From Symbiodinium natans (Eukaryota > Sar > Dinophyceae > Suessiales > Symbiodiniaceae), in contig CAJNDS010002452.1 of the NCBI GenBank assembly GCA_905221605.1, positions 291,501-355,500 of the forward strand: a stretch of 64,000 nucleotides of DNA, written 5' to 3'. Below, one piece after another: positions 21,140-32,264 of the stretch (position 1 is the first letter of the stretch; each line of letters starts with the position of its first letter). The position numbers were made by a program, and so were the translations under genes. Below the pieces are notes generated by a model. It saw only the letters and a program-made list of their open reading frames with translations, searched no databases and was not told where the DNA came from.

Positions 21140-21275
21140 GCTACAGACCCCCCTTGAACCCCCCTCCCTTAAGAACCGACTAAAATCCGTCTGAAAGACC
21201 ATGGGACCAAAAGTGCTCCCTGTGCGTAGCTGAAGTGCAGCATCTACAGGCTTCAGGGCAACCCCTAAGCCCAAG
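21140..21275 (-). CDS. Possible exon
   Basis: The minus frame reads ALKPVDAALQLRTGSTFGPM followed by VFQTDFSRF. Composition looks coding but boundaries are not clear. A G-rich segment shared with 54745-54790 (GGGGGGTAGGTACCTA) lies just upstream, at 21075-21090. Confidence 0.3.
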
Positions 21276-21626
21276 AACCCCAAACCCCGAAACACCTTAG
21301 GGTTTAGGGTTTAGGGTTTAGGGTTCAGGGCTACTGCAACCCTAGCCTGCCATAAAAAAAGCCTCCCTAAGTATCCTCAGGCTCCACCATCGGCCCGCTA
21401 ACCCCCCAAAAAGCCCTTACTTCAACCTTGTAGAACCCTCATTGAAACCCTGAAGCCCTGAAACCCTGGAACCCTGAAACCCTGGAATTTCTGAAGCCCT
21501 GAAGCCCTGAAGCCCTGAAACCCCGAAACCCCGAAACCCTTAACCCCTTACAAAGCCTCTAAACCCTGAAATCTAAACTCCAAACCCTATAAACCTTCTA
21601 AACCCTCAGACCCTCAACCATAAACC

Positions 21627-21715
21627 TTGGGATGTTCCGCCTTGTACTAACAGTCCTCAATAGGGGGCACTACAATCCCTATTAAGGAACTGTTTGTATA
21701 AGGGCGAACATCCCA
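21627..21715. mobile_element. Inverted-repeat element, TTGGGATGTTC family (copy 3)
   Basis: TTGGGATGTTCCGCCTTGTA at one end and TATAAGGGCGAACATCCCA at the other. The flanks CATAAACC and TACAAACC match at six of eight positions, consistent with a decayed target-site duplication. Confidence 0.75.
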
Positions 21716-21723
21716 CTACAAAC

Positions 21724-21985
21724 CCCTTAACCCCTGAACCCTGAAACCCTGAAACCCTGAAACCCTGAAACCCTGAAACCCTGAAACCCTGAAACCCTGA
21801 AACCCTGAAACCCTGAAACCCTGAAACCCTGAAACCCTGAAACCCTGAAACCCTGAAACCCTGAAACCCTGAAACCCCAAACCCTGAAACCCTGAAACCC
21901 TAAACCCTGAAACCCTAACCCTGAAACCCTAAACCCTAAACCCGAAACCCTAACCCTTAACCCTAAACCCTAAACCCTGAAACCC
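21724..21985. repeat. CCCTGAAA octamer array
   Basis: More than twenty copies of CCCTGAAA (TTTCAGGG on the other strand) in near-perfect tandem, then a return to CCCTAAA. This is an expanded eight-base relative of the telomere-like heptamer. Confidence 0.9.
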
Positions 21986-22019
21986 TGAAACCCCAACCCC
22001 CCCTGTAAAAAATCCCCAC

Positions 22020-22916
22020 CTGGAAGCCGCAGCTCGATGCGTTCCGGACCTCGCGCTCCAGGCGCCCGACCACCTGGCGCGCGAGCCCCCCAAAAAAGGG
22101 TATGTAGGTGACTGCCACAACCTAGGTCCCCCCCCCAAAAGGGGGGGGGGGGGGTTAGGGTTTAGGGTTTGGGGTTGAGGGTTTAGGGTTCAGGGTTTGG
22201 GGTTTAGGGTTTAGGGTTGGGGTTTGGGGTTTGGGGGTTTGAGGGTTTGGGGTTCAAGGTTTTGGGTTTGGGGTTTGGGGCTTAGGGGTTAGGGGTTTGG
22301 GATTTGGGGTTCAGGGGGTGTTGTTGGTGGGCTCTGGGTTTCTGCTTCAGGTTTGTACGGGGTATGGGGGGATTCATGGATGAAGGGTTTTGGGGTTTAC
22401 GGGTTTCAGGGTAGCTGCTGCTGCGGCGGCTTCGTGAACATTATCAGGACGTTGTAGGGATGCCTGTTGGGTCGTATGGGGCTCATCCTTTTTGCTTTTT
22501 TTTTCGCAAAAGCGTGAAGGGCAGGCAAGGTGGTTGCGGGCAGGCTTAACAATTGAAGCGAGACAGGCCCCACGGACAACACAAGGACAAAATCCCAAGG
22601 CCTGCAACCTAAGATCTCAGGGCCCAGGGTTTGAACCCTCTAAAGCTCTTAACGTTTAATCCATACGGATTCCCAAACCTTCCCCCCCCCCCCCACCCAA
22701 AAGAAAAACAAAAGTAAAAATTAAAGAAGGGTACTCTCAAAGACGCCCTACCACTACACGCTAGTTCTTAGATTCTTTGGGGGGTGCCCCTTCGGCCGTT
22801 GTGGGGTGTACCCTTGGAGGTTTGGGGAACCTAGAGACACATCAACAACCCCCCCCCCTCCCCCCACTGCGTGCCTCCGTGACCTCGCGCACCTCCTTGA
22901 TACCTCGCTCCCACTC
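22020..22916 (-). CDS. Coiled-coil-like exons, unidentified gene
   Basis: Exon 22916-22863 after a CTTGCAG acceptor reads EWERGIKEVREVTEARSG. Exon 22073-22020 between CGCCAG and a GTGGGG donor reads VVGRLEREVRNASSCGFQ. Both are charged and helix-prone. They probably belong to one minus-strand gene; the intron contains a G-rich run and TTTGGGG/TTTAGGG variants. Confidence 0.5.
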
Positions 22917-23569
22917 CTGCAAGGAAGAAAGTGCCAAGAGGGCTCCATTAGTGGGCGTTTAGAGTTGGCAAGCTCAGGGCAGCGAATCCTGGGGCTTCGT
23001 GCTCGCAAAGGTTGCTAAGGTGTTGAGATCTGGCGTGGTCGTCTTGTTTGTTGATGCTGATGCCTTGGTGGGATCCTGCTACTACCTTCAACAGTGTTTG
23101 GGGCTTGAGGGTTTCTTGGACACTACTAACATAACTGGTGCCCTACAGAAGGTGTCTATTGTTTTAACGGGATCCTCTTTTTACGTACTGCCTTGAAGAG
23201 GGTATATCAGCCTCTTAGGTTTATAGGAAAGTTAAACATAGTTTTGGGTTTTGTATGACTTGAGGATGCCACCTCACAAAGGGTTGGTTGAAGCTTCAGG
23301 GTTTAGGGGCTCCCTACATGGTGGGTTTAGATCAGGCTGTTTAGGTCCTCTCCAGCTGTGGGACATGTGTGAGTTTAGAGGCTAGGGCTGATCGAGGCTT
23401 CAGGGTATGCCCTCACCCCTGTCGAGTGGGTTGTTAAGGGTAAATATTAGGGCTTAGGGTATAGACTTGGCGGGATTCAGGGCAAAGGGTTTGGGGGTTT
23501 TCCCTCCCTGCCTCTGTGGTTCGTGGTGGGTTTGGGGTTGAGGGTTAGGGTTTCGGGAGGTAGGACAAA

Positions 23570-23842
23570 GGGTGGGGTCGAGAGCGCGGAGCCGTGGACG
23601 CATATAGGGCTCATGGGATACTACGCCCAAGAGGCTTTTCGGACCGTATGTCGGGACACCGGGAATCAATTGGGTTCTTTTGGATCCAGGCCAACATTTG
23701 ATGAGCACTTTGGGAATCAGGTTACTAAACTCTAAACCCCGAACCTTAAACCCCAAACACCAAGCCATAAAGCCCAAAACTCCCCAATATCGGCCCACCT
23801 CGGTGACGACTGGAGCCAAGCCAGTCGCCCTGACGAAGTGAA
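23570..23842 (-). CDS. Exons of an unidentified gene
   Basis: The minus frame at 23712-23570 reads IPGVPTYGPKSLLGVVSHEP and continues with YMRPRLRALDP. A short exon at about 23842-23804 after CGTCAG reads ATGLAPVVTE with a GTGGGC donor. Good codon composition; no family recognised. Confidence 0.4.
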
Positions 23843-24261
23843 AGGGAAATTTGGTTGGAGTCAAATGACCTGCAACTTTGGGTGCAGCACCCTGTATTTG
23901 GGAGTCGGGCTTGGGGTTTCAACCAGAGCTTGGGCTGTTTCTCGGGGAGGTGGATTCAAGGATTGACAGCTTCAGCTCTCGAGGACCTGGGGGCTTGACT
24001 CACATAGCTTTGCACAGTTCGGTGAAGCTGATGCAAGTGTGGCCTTTCGGCCTTCGGCGCCGACGAAACCCCGTCTGAATTCGAGCACGCCTTGAACTGG
24101 GCAAAATTGTCCTTGTCGCACCTTTTATCAAGAGGCACTGAAAGAGTCGCTCTGAAACCATGCAAAACGTAGGAATAAGTCCGACTACCTCATCGACTGA
24201 CGTGTTGAAAGGTCTCACTGCCTGAAGAGTCTGCAACGCTGCAAAGCAGAGTTGCACTCAT

Positions 24262-25830
24262 TCAGTGGCAGCCGTCGTTTTTCAAAAATACTGCTTCTCG
24301 CCGCATGGGGTCGTCAAGCACCACAAACCGGGTTAGGCTCCAAACGAGCCCGTTGTACGTCTTCATCTTGTGCCCGCACTGACGCTTGCGTTCAGAAAGC
24401 TTCATCATGGCAGCAAGTACTTCATGTTTTGTTGATGTAGTGCTTGAAATAAGCCCCTGCTTCTGCAACATGTCGCGGACTTTCTGGTCATCGGGGGGTG
24501 CTCGTTGCCAAAGTGGCGGCAGTCGGTTCGACAAAAAAGCACGATGCAGCAAGCACAAAGCCTGTTTAACAGTATCCTCAGGCGAAGGCAATAAGCCCAT
24601 CGTGAGAAGTTGCTTCTTGTTCTTGGCTCCGTTTATGAAGACAAGCAAGCCCTCGACGACACTTGTGTTCAAAGAGCTGTCTATGTATCCGAGCCTCTTC
24701 AGCACTTGCACTGCCAAGTCATCTGACTCAGGCATTATGAACGGAGCACCACCACGCAGTATGGCCCTTTGTAACCTGCTCCCATAGACCGTCTGATTGG
24801 CCTTAGAAAGCCCAAACATAGCAGGAGCATGAGGCAAACACAAGGCATAGTTCCCTGTTCTTGCGCTGGGCTGCCGCGCACTGCCGGCAACTGCTTCACA
24901 CATGAACTGAATAGTGGCTTCTGTCGGAAAAACCGGCAGCGGAGAGCTCAGGGCACCAAGAAGTACGTGTTCATACCAGCATTTCACTGCTGCATGGTGT
25001 GTGTTGTCCTCGGCGCTGCAGAACTGCTTGTGGATGAGAAACTCATGCAGGGATTCCTTCTGCTTACGCGCATCCGCTCCAGACAGTGGTGGAGTGTCTT
25101 CCAGAAAGACCTCTCCACTTGCATCGGAATGCAGCAAAGCCCGAACCTTGAAAGGCACTGTGCGTGGAAGCTGAAGGCGAAACACTCGTGAAGCTTGACT
25201 CTCAATGGTATCTGTTCCGCTCACCTTTGTGTCCAGAACCACCAACCAAAACTCTTTCATACCCATCTTGGCTTGATGCATCACGCGCTTCATCAGAACT
25301 GTGTCTTTTGTGAACAAGACAATACAAGAGACATCTGACTGCTGGCAAAGCCTGCCAGCCTGCATCAGGATTGCTTCATCGTTTGGTTCACTCACCAGAC
25401 CACTTCTTACCACTGGCAGAAAGGAAACCCCACGCTCTGTAAACAGCGACTGCCACTTGGGACTGCTCTGCCTAGTCGGTTCGGCAAATATCAATGTGCT
25501 TAATTGCGGCATCTGTGCCTTCTTGAGGTTCTGCATGGCATCTCTAATCAGTTCTATGCTCAAGGTGTCAGCGTCGACCAACAGGGTCGTTCTAGATGGC
25601 CACTTCAAAACGGAGAAGGCTCGCGTGGACGATTGATCCCAAACAAAGCAGGCGCCGCATGGCTTGGTCACCACATTCCTAGGTCTTGCAGGTGACTGTG
25701 AGTGACGCCACAAACTGCGCCATTGAGGTTGTAGACCGGGAGCGGCCAATACAGCGAAGTTCTGGCCACAGCACGAAATGCCCTTTTGGTACCTGGATGC
25801 ACGAAGCAGGATTACATAAATGCCAGCATG
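24262..25830 (-). CDS. NYN/PIN-like nuclease-domain protein
   Basis: A long intronless frame of about 495 residues. Near the N-terminus TTLLVDADTLSIELIRDAM, then a strand plus EPNDEAILMQAGRLC and CIVLFTKDTVLMKRV, place three conserved acidic residues (VDAD, NDEA, TKD) as in the NYN/PIN-like metal-dependent RNase fold. The remaining 300 residues are unfamiliar and helical. There is no in-frame ATG before residue 72; the frame runs up to a TGA near 25829, so the first exon must lie upstream, with CATCCAG at 25796 a possible acceptor. The stop is TGA at 24262. The predicted role is RNA cleavage or binding; active-site completeness is inferred. Confidence 0.65.
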   Translation of the reverse strand, partial: HAGIYVILLRASRYQKGISCCGQNFAVLAAPGLQPQWRSLWRHSQSPARPRNVVTKPCGACFVWDQSSTRAFSVLKWPSRTTLLVDADTLSIELIRDAMQNLKKAQMPQLSTLIFAEPTRQSSPKWQSLFTERGVSFLPVVRSGLVSEPNDEAILMQAGRLCQQSDVSCIVLFTKDTVLMKRVMHQAKMGMKEFWLVVLDTKVSGTDTIESQASRVFRLQLPRTVPFKVRALLHSDASGEVFLEDTPPLSGADARKQKESLHEFLIHKQFCSAEDNTHHAAVKCWYEHVLLGALSSPLPVFPTEATIQFMCEAVAGSARQPSARTGNYALCLPHAPAMFGLSKANQTVYGSRLQRAILRGGAPFIMPESDDLAVQVLKRLGYIDSSLNTSVVEGLLVFINGAKNKKQLLTMGLLPSPEDTVKQALCLLHRAFLSNRLPPLWQRAPPDDQKVRDMLQKQGLISSTTSTKHEVLAAMMKLSERKRQCGHKMKTYNGLVWSLTRFVVLDDPMRREAVFLKNDGCH

Positions 25831-25839
25831 AAATCAGCG

Positions 25840-26570
25840 TCGGTTTCTGAACTAGAATAGAAGCTGAACTCCACAGTGATGGTCATCGTGTTACAATGTC
25901 TCAGTGAGAATGAGAGCAGAGCTGTAAGAGATTACGTAAGATTCATGGTGAGGTGGCCACACTAAAGTCTAAAGAATACTCTTGCCTAAGCGAAGCAATT
26001 TGACTACCTTTCCTCCTCGTCCCTTTCAAATAAATATGCCTAGAGTCAATGGCCCGAGGATCTTGTCACCCAGCCTGGTGCTTCGTGGTTGAAACATGGC
26101 GGTGCAGCAAGCGCCCTGTGAGAATGCTTGACTGCTGAGCCAGACTCGTCATGCAAACAGCGGCTTGAAACAACAATAACATGTCGCCTTCTGGGTGCGG
26201 GTGATCTGTTGGGTTGTGCAGCATGTGGCATAGGGGCATACAAAGGCTGCAGTAGCTGTGCGACAACTCTTATGCAAGTTGACCCGAAGAGTGGAAGCCG
26301 TTGACATTCCGGCTGACATCTACTAGAACAGCAACAGCGGCCCAAAGCCATATACAAAGCTTTTTTTTTCTTTACTTCCAACATGTGAGGGTATAATGCA
26401 CGTGGGCACTTGCGCAACCTAGTTCCAGAACCCCAACTTCAACCCCCAGAAAGCACGGAGTGCGATTGATATCTGCCGCGAAGCTCCCGGAAAGTCTGTA
26501 AAGCCGCTGCGAAGAACAGTCACGGTAGCGACTGTTGGCGTGAAAGACTAGAGCAACCACAACATATGGA
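25840..26570. other. No convincing gene
   Basis: Unique sequence of ordinary composition between the NYN-like gene and the next exons. Several minus frames exist (for example 26046-26417 and 26372-26560), but none shows splice support or family motifs. It may include the 5' end of the NYN-like gene. Confidence 0.4.
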
Positions 26571-26599
26571 CGCCAAACCCTGAACCCTCAGCAATGGCA

Positions 26600-28146
26600 A
26601 TGAACGGAGAACAAGCGATGGCCTCTGCATGTTCTGGCGCTGCGTCGCTGTCATTCGCAGGCCCTCAGTCTCGGCAAGGTAGTCGGCCAAGGCGCCTTCG
26701 AGCTCGGTCTTAAGTTGGGGCTGGCACTCAGGCTGCTTGAAGAAACCAAAGCTTCAACACTAAACACAGAAGTCAAGCATGTATGTGAGGTAAGTTCGAG
26801 TTGAAGGTCAGAATCCGAAGATCTGAGCTTGGCGTCGACGCACCACCTATGGCGATTACGAACCGCCCTAACATAAAAGCAATTAGAGCCGCACGGCCTA
26901 AACCCGCAACGCGCAGTCACTTCGCGACAACAAGAAAATCCTAAACCACAAGCCCTGGCCACTAAACCCCTTAAGCCTGCAAATCCTAGCTGAAGGGAGG
27001 AGCCGCTCGTACGGGGATCTAAGTCAGAGTCACAGGCAGTTGTATGGGTCTCTGAGGGCTAAAAAGAAATTGCGAGGGCTCAGAAGAGCCCCAAGCAGGG
27101 CGTTAAAACGGACTTTGGAGATAGTCTGCAACACAGCCTGTCATCTCGGATGCCGCCAGCTTCCTCTTGGCGTAGATCTTCGAGGACTCGGCAAAGGGTT
27201 TGGGGTTTAGGATTTGGGCTTAGGGTTTAGGGATGCCCCCCGTCCCCCAAAGTGAGTAGCTCCTTCGTGGGCATAGCTCCATCAAACACCGGTGGCTTCC
27301 CGGAGCCAAACACAGTGATCTGTCTCCACGTGACGAAAAACGAGCCTGGTTGAGGGCTTCAGGTTTAGGGTTAAGGGTTTAGAGTTTAGGGTTTGGGGTT
27401 TAGGGGGCCAATGTACCAGTGCCACACCCAAACATCCTCCCGTGACGGACGACTCAGGTATCCAATGCTTGCACGCCCCTGCGCCCACAAGAAGGGGGTA
27501 GCAGGCTGTAGCAGGTAGGTTTGTAAGGCCCTGGCCACCGTGGCTGAGACGGACGTGCAAGTATTGGGCAGGTGCTTTCTCCAGCAATGGCAGCTTCCCT
27601 CCTGCGGCTTGGGGATGCACTGAATACACAGCTTGGGGACCAAATGAACCCTAAATTTGGGGTCATATACCCTATACTACTATAATTCCTATCAAGGTGT
27701 ATGAGCCATAAACCCCTTCTAGGGTTCATGTCGTCCCCAAGGCAGATGCCAGCCCAACTCGCTCAGGGATACGAGTCTAGGGTGAGGTTTCGGTGGCCAG
27801 GCAATGCAAATCGGATCTGTGGAATTTGTCAATGTGACATCCCACTGGCATTGTCCGAAGAGTATCTTCGTCGTGCATAACACGGCAGGAAAAAAGCAGA
27901 CTGTAAAAAAGGCAAGCGCTTAGCTCTATGAGCATCGAAAGTTGCAAAGCTGCCCAGCCTCTGATTGCTCCACGTCTGGATCTGCTTCACACCAGAAGAG
28001 GTTGCAATTGTAGCCCCTTGGGATTTCAGGGCCGGTGCATTACTAGTAAAAACCCTAAACCCTAAACCTAAACCCTAACCCTCAACTTTCGACCCTGGAA
28101 TGTTTTCAAGTTGTCTGGCTTACGGCTCTGGATAGGCACCCCGCAG
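26600..28146 (-). CDS. Multi-exon unidentified gene
   Basis: Minus exons: 28146-28124 (LRGAYPEP; TTTTTCAG acceptor, GTAAGC donor), about 27870-27755 (LFGQCQWDVTLTNSTDPICI...), about 27631-27430 (GKLPLLEKAPAQYLHVRLSH...), 27319-27245 (ITVFGSGKPPVFDGAMPTKE..., ACAG acceptor), about 27190-27146 (SSKIYAKRKLAASEMT, GC donor), 26751-26600 (QPECQPQLKTELEGALADYL...). An introner-family element lies between the second and third, but the phase across it is unresolved. Grouping is by strand and spacing. Function unknown. Confidence 0.45.
27632..27741 (-). mobile_element. Introner-family element (copy 3, best TIRs)
   Basis: Ends are CTTGGGGACCAAATGAACCC and the inverse GGGTTCATGTCGTCCCCAAG. The core holds CATATACCCTATACTACTA. 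On the minus strand it ends CCCCAAG beside an open coding frame and starts next to a GCC sequence that could serve as a GC donor. Confidence 0.75.
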
Positions 28147-28712
28147 CTGAAAAACACAGGGCTGAAGGCTATTAAATTGGGGGGTTGGATCCCTGGACCC
28201 TCCTTAAACCCCTGGTGCCTGGAGCCCTGAACCCCAAGGCCCTATAAGCCCCAAAGCCACAAACCTCCAAAAACCCCCCCAAAGCCCCATCCCCAAAACC
28301 CGCAAAACCCCCCAAACGCACCTCCCAACACCCCACAGCCCCTGTTGCTTAGGGTACAGGCCAGCTCCCCGGTGTGTACGTGTAGGTGCTGGGAAAGGGC
28401 CTGGGCTGGGGCTTGGATCAAGGGTTCAGGGTTTCGGGTTTAGGGCTTGGGGTTTAGGGCTTGGGGTTTAGGGTTCAGGGTTTAGGGTTTGGGTCTTGGG
28501 CTTCTGTAAAGTATGACTTTCATTTGCGTCAGCACACGATACGGGGTCTTGTATCTAGGTTGCCCAGAACGGGCACCATTTGCCATATCTCAGCAAGGAG
28601 GGGACTTTCTACGTGTGGAGCTTCGGGCCAGGAATGACTGCCAGAACCCGGACACGAAGCCACATAAACTCTTTGAGCCACTGTTGAGCTCCAGCTCCTT
28701 AGTCGACGTTAC

Positions 28713-31700
28713 CAGGCCGAGCAGCGTGAACATGGCGTCATTGCAAACACTGACCTCCAGGGATCTGGACAGCAGGGTGGGAGAAGATGCTATGTTTAGG
28801 GTTTAGGGTTTAGGGGTTTAGGGTTTAGGGTTTAGGGTGTAGGGTTTAGGGTAGATTAGGCTGATAGCCCTACTGCACCCGACAAAGTGAATGTAGCAGC
28901 CGTGTGGAAAACAAGGACAGCATCAATCAATGATCGGGCGGCCTGTAGCAAACCCAGCTGCCCTCCCAGCACAAAATATCCAGCCACAGCTCCGAACTCG
29001 GAGTCCAGCGATTTTTTGCTACGAGTTTACCTAGACCATAGGATACAATACTTCTTGAAGAGGGAATCTGTGCCTTAAAGTTGCTGGGTACACTACCCCT
29101 TTCCAAAGGTGCGGGGTTGCACGTCCCGCCTGCGGTGTATCGATGGTCCACAGAGGGTTGAAGACCTGATGAGTCAAGGTCGATTCAGGGTTTAGGGTTA
29201 GGGTTTAGGGTTTAGGGTTTGAGGTTTAGGGTTTAGGGTTGAGGGTGGAGGTTGAGGGTTTCGGGTTTAGGGCTAGGGTTTAGGGTTTAGGGCTTGTTTA
29301 TTGTGGGACCCGGAGGGCTTTGGGTAGCTGGCCTGTCGAGGCCTAACATCCGACTGGACACTCCGGAGCTTACGGAATCTGACTGGTGGTCTAGACACAC
29401 ATATGTATGTCAAATACTACCCTCTAGACGGGTGAACCAGAGCACCCTGAACCCTAAACCGTAAACCCCCCACATGCGGCCTCATTGGCATCGTTGAAGG
29501 TGGCGAAGACCTGCCAAGAGTCCACACTGTCCAAAACAGCGAAGGTAGCTCCATGAATCTAATATAAGGGCCTGAATAATTAGAAAAGGGCTTTGGGGAG
29601 TTATTATGGTATGAATGTAAAGGGACCTTAGAAAGGGAATGCTCTTAGTAATTCTTCGGTCCCCTCTATTACACCCGAAGCTGACTTGCAGCTGTGCATT
29701 GTGCATCACGCTTGCATCCCAGTGGACATTGACTTCTCATGCCGCGGCCTAAAAGGTTAGGGTTTAGGGTTTAGGGTTTAGGGTTCAGGGTTTAGGGTTT
29801 AGGGTTTAGGGTTTAGGGATGAAAGCTCCCCGGGCAGGCAAACTCAACTTCGCAACGTTTGCGCACCGAACCGTCGCGATGCAAATCAACTCGCCCAGAG
29901 CTTACAGGCCTGCTGCCCACGGTTGAGGTTGTGATTCTCTGGGAAGATGCTGGGCACGCCCGAGTCTACCTGGCAGGTGACTTCAACACAAAGAGCGGGA
30001 TGGAGCTGGGTTTCGGTACAGCGATGGGATGCATCATGTTAAGAGCCCCCTAAACCCTAAACCCTAAACCCTAAACCCTAAACCATATGAGGGGTGGTTC
30101 TGTCCCTCAGTGCACGGACAACGCTCAATGCTCGCCTGTGGCCGGGAGATTCCCCGAGCGTTTGGGCCCTACGCCCGGCGCAATTGGAGTTCAGAAACAC
30201 CCATCCAAGTGAAAGGAGGTAAACCAGTACAACTCTACTTCATCCCCACACCCTTGCGGCACTCCGGCACCTCGAAAACCATAGAGGCCCACACGGCCAA
30301 GCCGATGCAGATGATAATCTGAGCGTTATTGGCAGCACAGCAGTCGTGGTGTTGCGAGGCCTCCGAAGCTAGAGCAACTACGGATCCACGAGCGACGACT
30401 TAGAACAAACTGAATTTCGCTGGCAAACTGGTTCTGGGGCGGGGGGCTGGCATGCATATGGATATAGATAAAGACGGTCATCATGTCTCGAAATGGTCCC
30501 TGTTTTCAAGGTCCCTGTTACAGCACAGCCCCTTGTCTTGAGCATGCCGGCAAGCAGGCAACCGACCACGAGATTTACACATACACATGTGTGTATATAT
30601 ATATATTTATTTATATTTATATACTTCTCTCTATATATATATACATATATACTTATCTATTATATGTTTAAGTTATTGATCTATCTAGCAACTTATGCTT
30701 TTGTTGATGTAGTCTTGCGTTTACTTATCTATTTATCTTGGGTTCGGCCGGTCCACACTAACAGTCAAATAACGCCGTGGCCTTATAACACACAGGCCAA
30801 AAATAGCACCAGGAATCCCAGTCAATTTTAGCATTTACCGGGTGCTTCTTTTGTGGGTCTGCTGGTGGCGACTGTTAGTCACATAGCAGCAGAAAAGCAC
30901 CAGAAATAGCACAAACAATAGCACAAAAAATGGCACCAGAAATAGCGCCAGGAATAGCACAAAAAATAGCACCAGAAATAGCACAAACAATAGCACCAGA
31001 AATAGCACCAGGAATCCCAGTCAATTTTAGCAGCTTAGCATTTACCGGGTGCTGTTTTTTGTGGGTCTGCTGATGGTGATTGTTAGTCACATAGCACCAG
31101 CAACAGCACCAGAAATAGCACCAGAAATAGCACAAACAATAGCACAAAAAATAGCACCAGAACTAGCACAAACAATAGCACAAAAAATAGCACCAGAAAG
31201 CACCAGGAATAGCACAAAAAAATGCACCAGAAATAGCACCAGAAATAGCACCAGGAATAGCAGGAATCTCAGTCAATTTTTTGGCATTTACCGGGTGCTT
31301 TTATTTGTGGGTCTGCTGGTGGTGACTGTTAGTGTGGACCGGCCGAACCCAATATTTATCCAACATGCACGTACGTGCAGGCTTCTGGGCCTTAAGGTGA
31401 GCGCTTGGCAGCCACTTAGTTCGAAGGCACAGATCCTGGGCCCGGAGCTGGAAGTATGCTGATGCTGCACCTGGCTCTCTGCAAACACCGGGTATAGCCA
31501 CCTGGGCGCCATGTCCGACAGCTCTCCGAAGGTTCAGGCGCCGAATGTTCCATTCCGGTTTCGAGACGGCCGCTAGAGTCAGGCTCGGACGTGTGTAAGG
31601 GTACACCTGGACGTTGGCAGCCTGACAGCAGCCACTGCTCACATACAGAGAGGGTGAGGGAGAGAGACAGAGAGAGAGACAGAGATGCGACATGCTCTTC

Positions 31701-31915
31701 TTGGAGACTTAGGAGTCTGAATAGGGCTTAGGGCTTAGGGCTTAGGGCTTAGGGCTTAGGGCTTAGGGCTTAGGGTTTAGAAATTGGGGTTTTGGGTTCA
31801 GGGTTTAGGGTTTAGGGTTTAGGGCTTACAGCCGCAGCATGGCCCCTCAACTCGGCCAGTGGAGGGCTCCCCGCCTGCATCGACGCCCTCAGCTTTGCCA
31901 GGGGTTGCACGGATC
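28713..31915 (-). CDS. Multi-exon gene with membrane segments, unidentified
   Basis: Minus exons: 31915-31832 (RSVQPLAKLRASMQAGSPPL..., GTAAGC donor), 31606-31502 (VYPYTRPSLTLAAVSKPEWN..., CCAG/CAG-GTGGCT), about 31480-31365 (ASAYFQLRAQDLCLRTKWLP...), 30318-30271 (IIICIGLAVWASMVFE, helix), about 29558-29472 (TFAVLDSVDSWQVFATFNDA), about 29015-28872 (SLDSEFGAVAGYFVLGGQLG..., hydrophobic), 28797-28713 (SLEVSVCNDAMFTLLGL, GTAACG donor). One or two genes; grouping is by position. A complete transposon sits in the 31.36-30.7 kb interval, just after LDKYW of the third exon. Confidence 0.45.
29565..29668. mobile_element. Inverted-repeat element, GGGGCCT-ATTAGAAT family (copy 2)
   Basis: It shares GGGCCTGAATAATTAGAA, the GTTATTATGGTATGAATGTA core and AGGGACC...AAGGGAAT with 9246-9346. 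It lies directly upstream, in transcript sense, of the exon reading VLDSVDSWQVFATF. Confidence 0.7.
30585..30690. repeat. TA-rich microsatellite region
   Basis: Irregular TATA/TATT repeats. Adjacent plus frames are only Tyr/Ile low complexity. Confidence 0.75.
30738..31352. mobile_element. Intact 615-bp non-autonomous DNA transposon
   Basis: Perfect 29-bp terminal inverted repeats beginning TTGGGTTCGGCCGGTCCACA and ending TGGACCGGCCGAACCCAA. Both ends abut a perfect 8-bp target-site duplication TATTTATC (30730-30737 and 31353-31360). The interior is built from AGCACCAGAAAT minisatellite units and three copies of a segment containing AGCATTTACCGGGTGCT and GTGGGTCTGCTG. There is no transposase. 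An 8-bp duplication is typical of hAT, P or Merlin-type transposases; the superfamily is not assigned. Confidence 0.92.
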
Positions 31916-32264
31916 GGATTTTGTGAAATAAGGGCACCTCTTGTCTCTGTTGTAGAGTTTTTTTTGATAGAAATTAGTATCATCTTCTATAATATAGACT
32001 GGAATATATATATATATATATGTATTATGTTCGTGTTTATTTATGTGTTTTTGTCTGTGTGTTTTTCCCTCTTAATTGTCTATCTCGAGCGTTGCGATTA
32101 TGGTCGCGTGTGATTCTTGTTCCTATGGTTCTGAGGATTCGTATCGTGCTACTGCCATTCCGAATATTCTCATGGTGATAGGGCTTGAGACTTGGAGGGC
32201 TGAGGGCTAAAAGCCTATTCTACTAGCTCCAAAAAGGTTAGAGGTAACCTACTCCACTACTACA

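Noticed and set aside
24386-25695. Plus-strand ORFs over the NYN-like gene
   Set aside because: Antisense shadows of a long, motif-bearing minus frame.
29859-30053. LINE endonuclease from a YLAGDFN motif
   Set aside because: Only one short motif is present, with a possible GT donor in the middle and no reverse transcriptase nearby. It may instead be an ordinary plus exon (LLPTVEVVILWEDAGHARVY).
30870-31320. CRISPR array
   Set aside because: Repeat units are adjacent minisatellite copies without unique spacers, inside a eukaryotic transposon.
30860-31460. Coding ORFs with Ala-Pro-Glu-Ile repeats
   Set aside because: They translate the minisatellite inside the 615-bp transposon; there is no gene-like composition.
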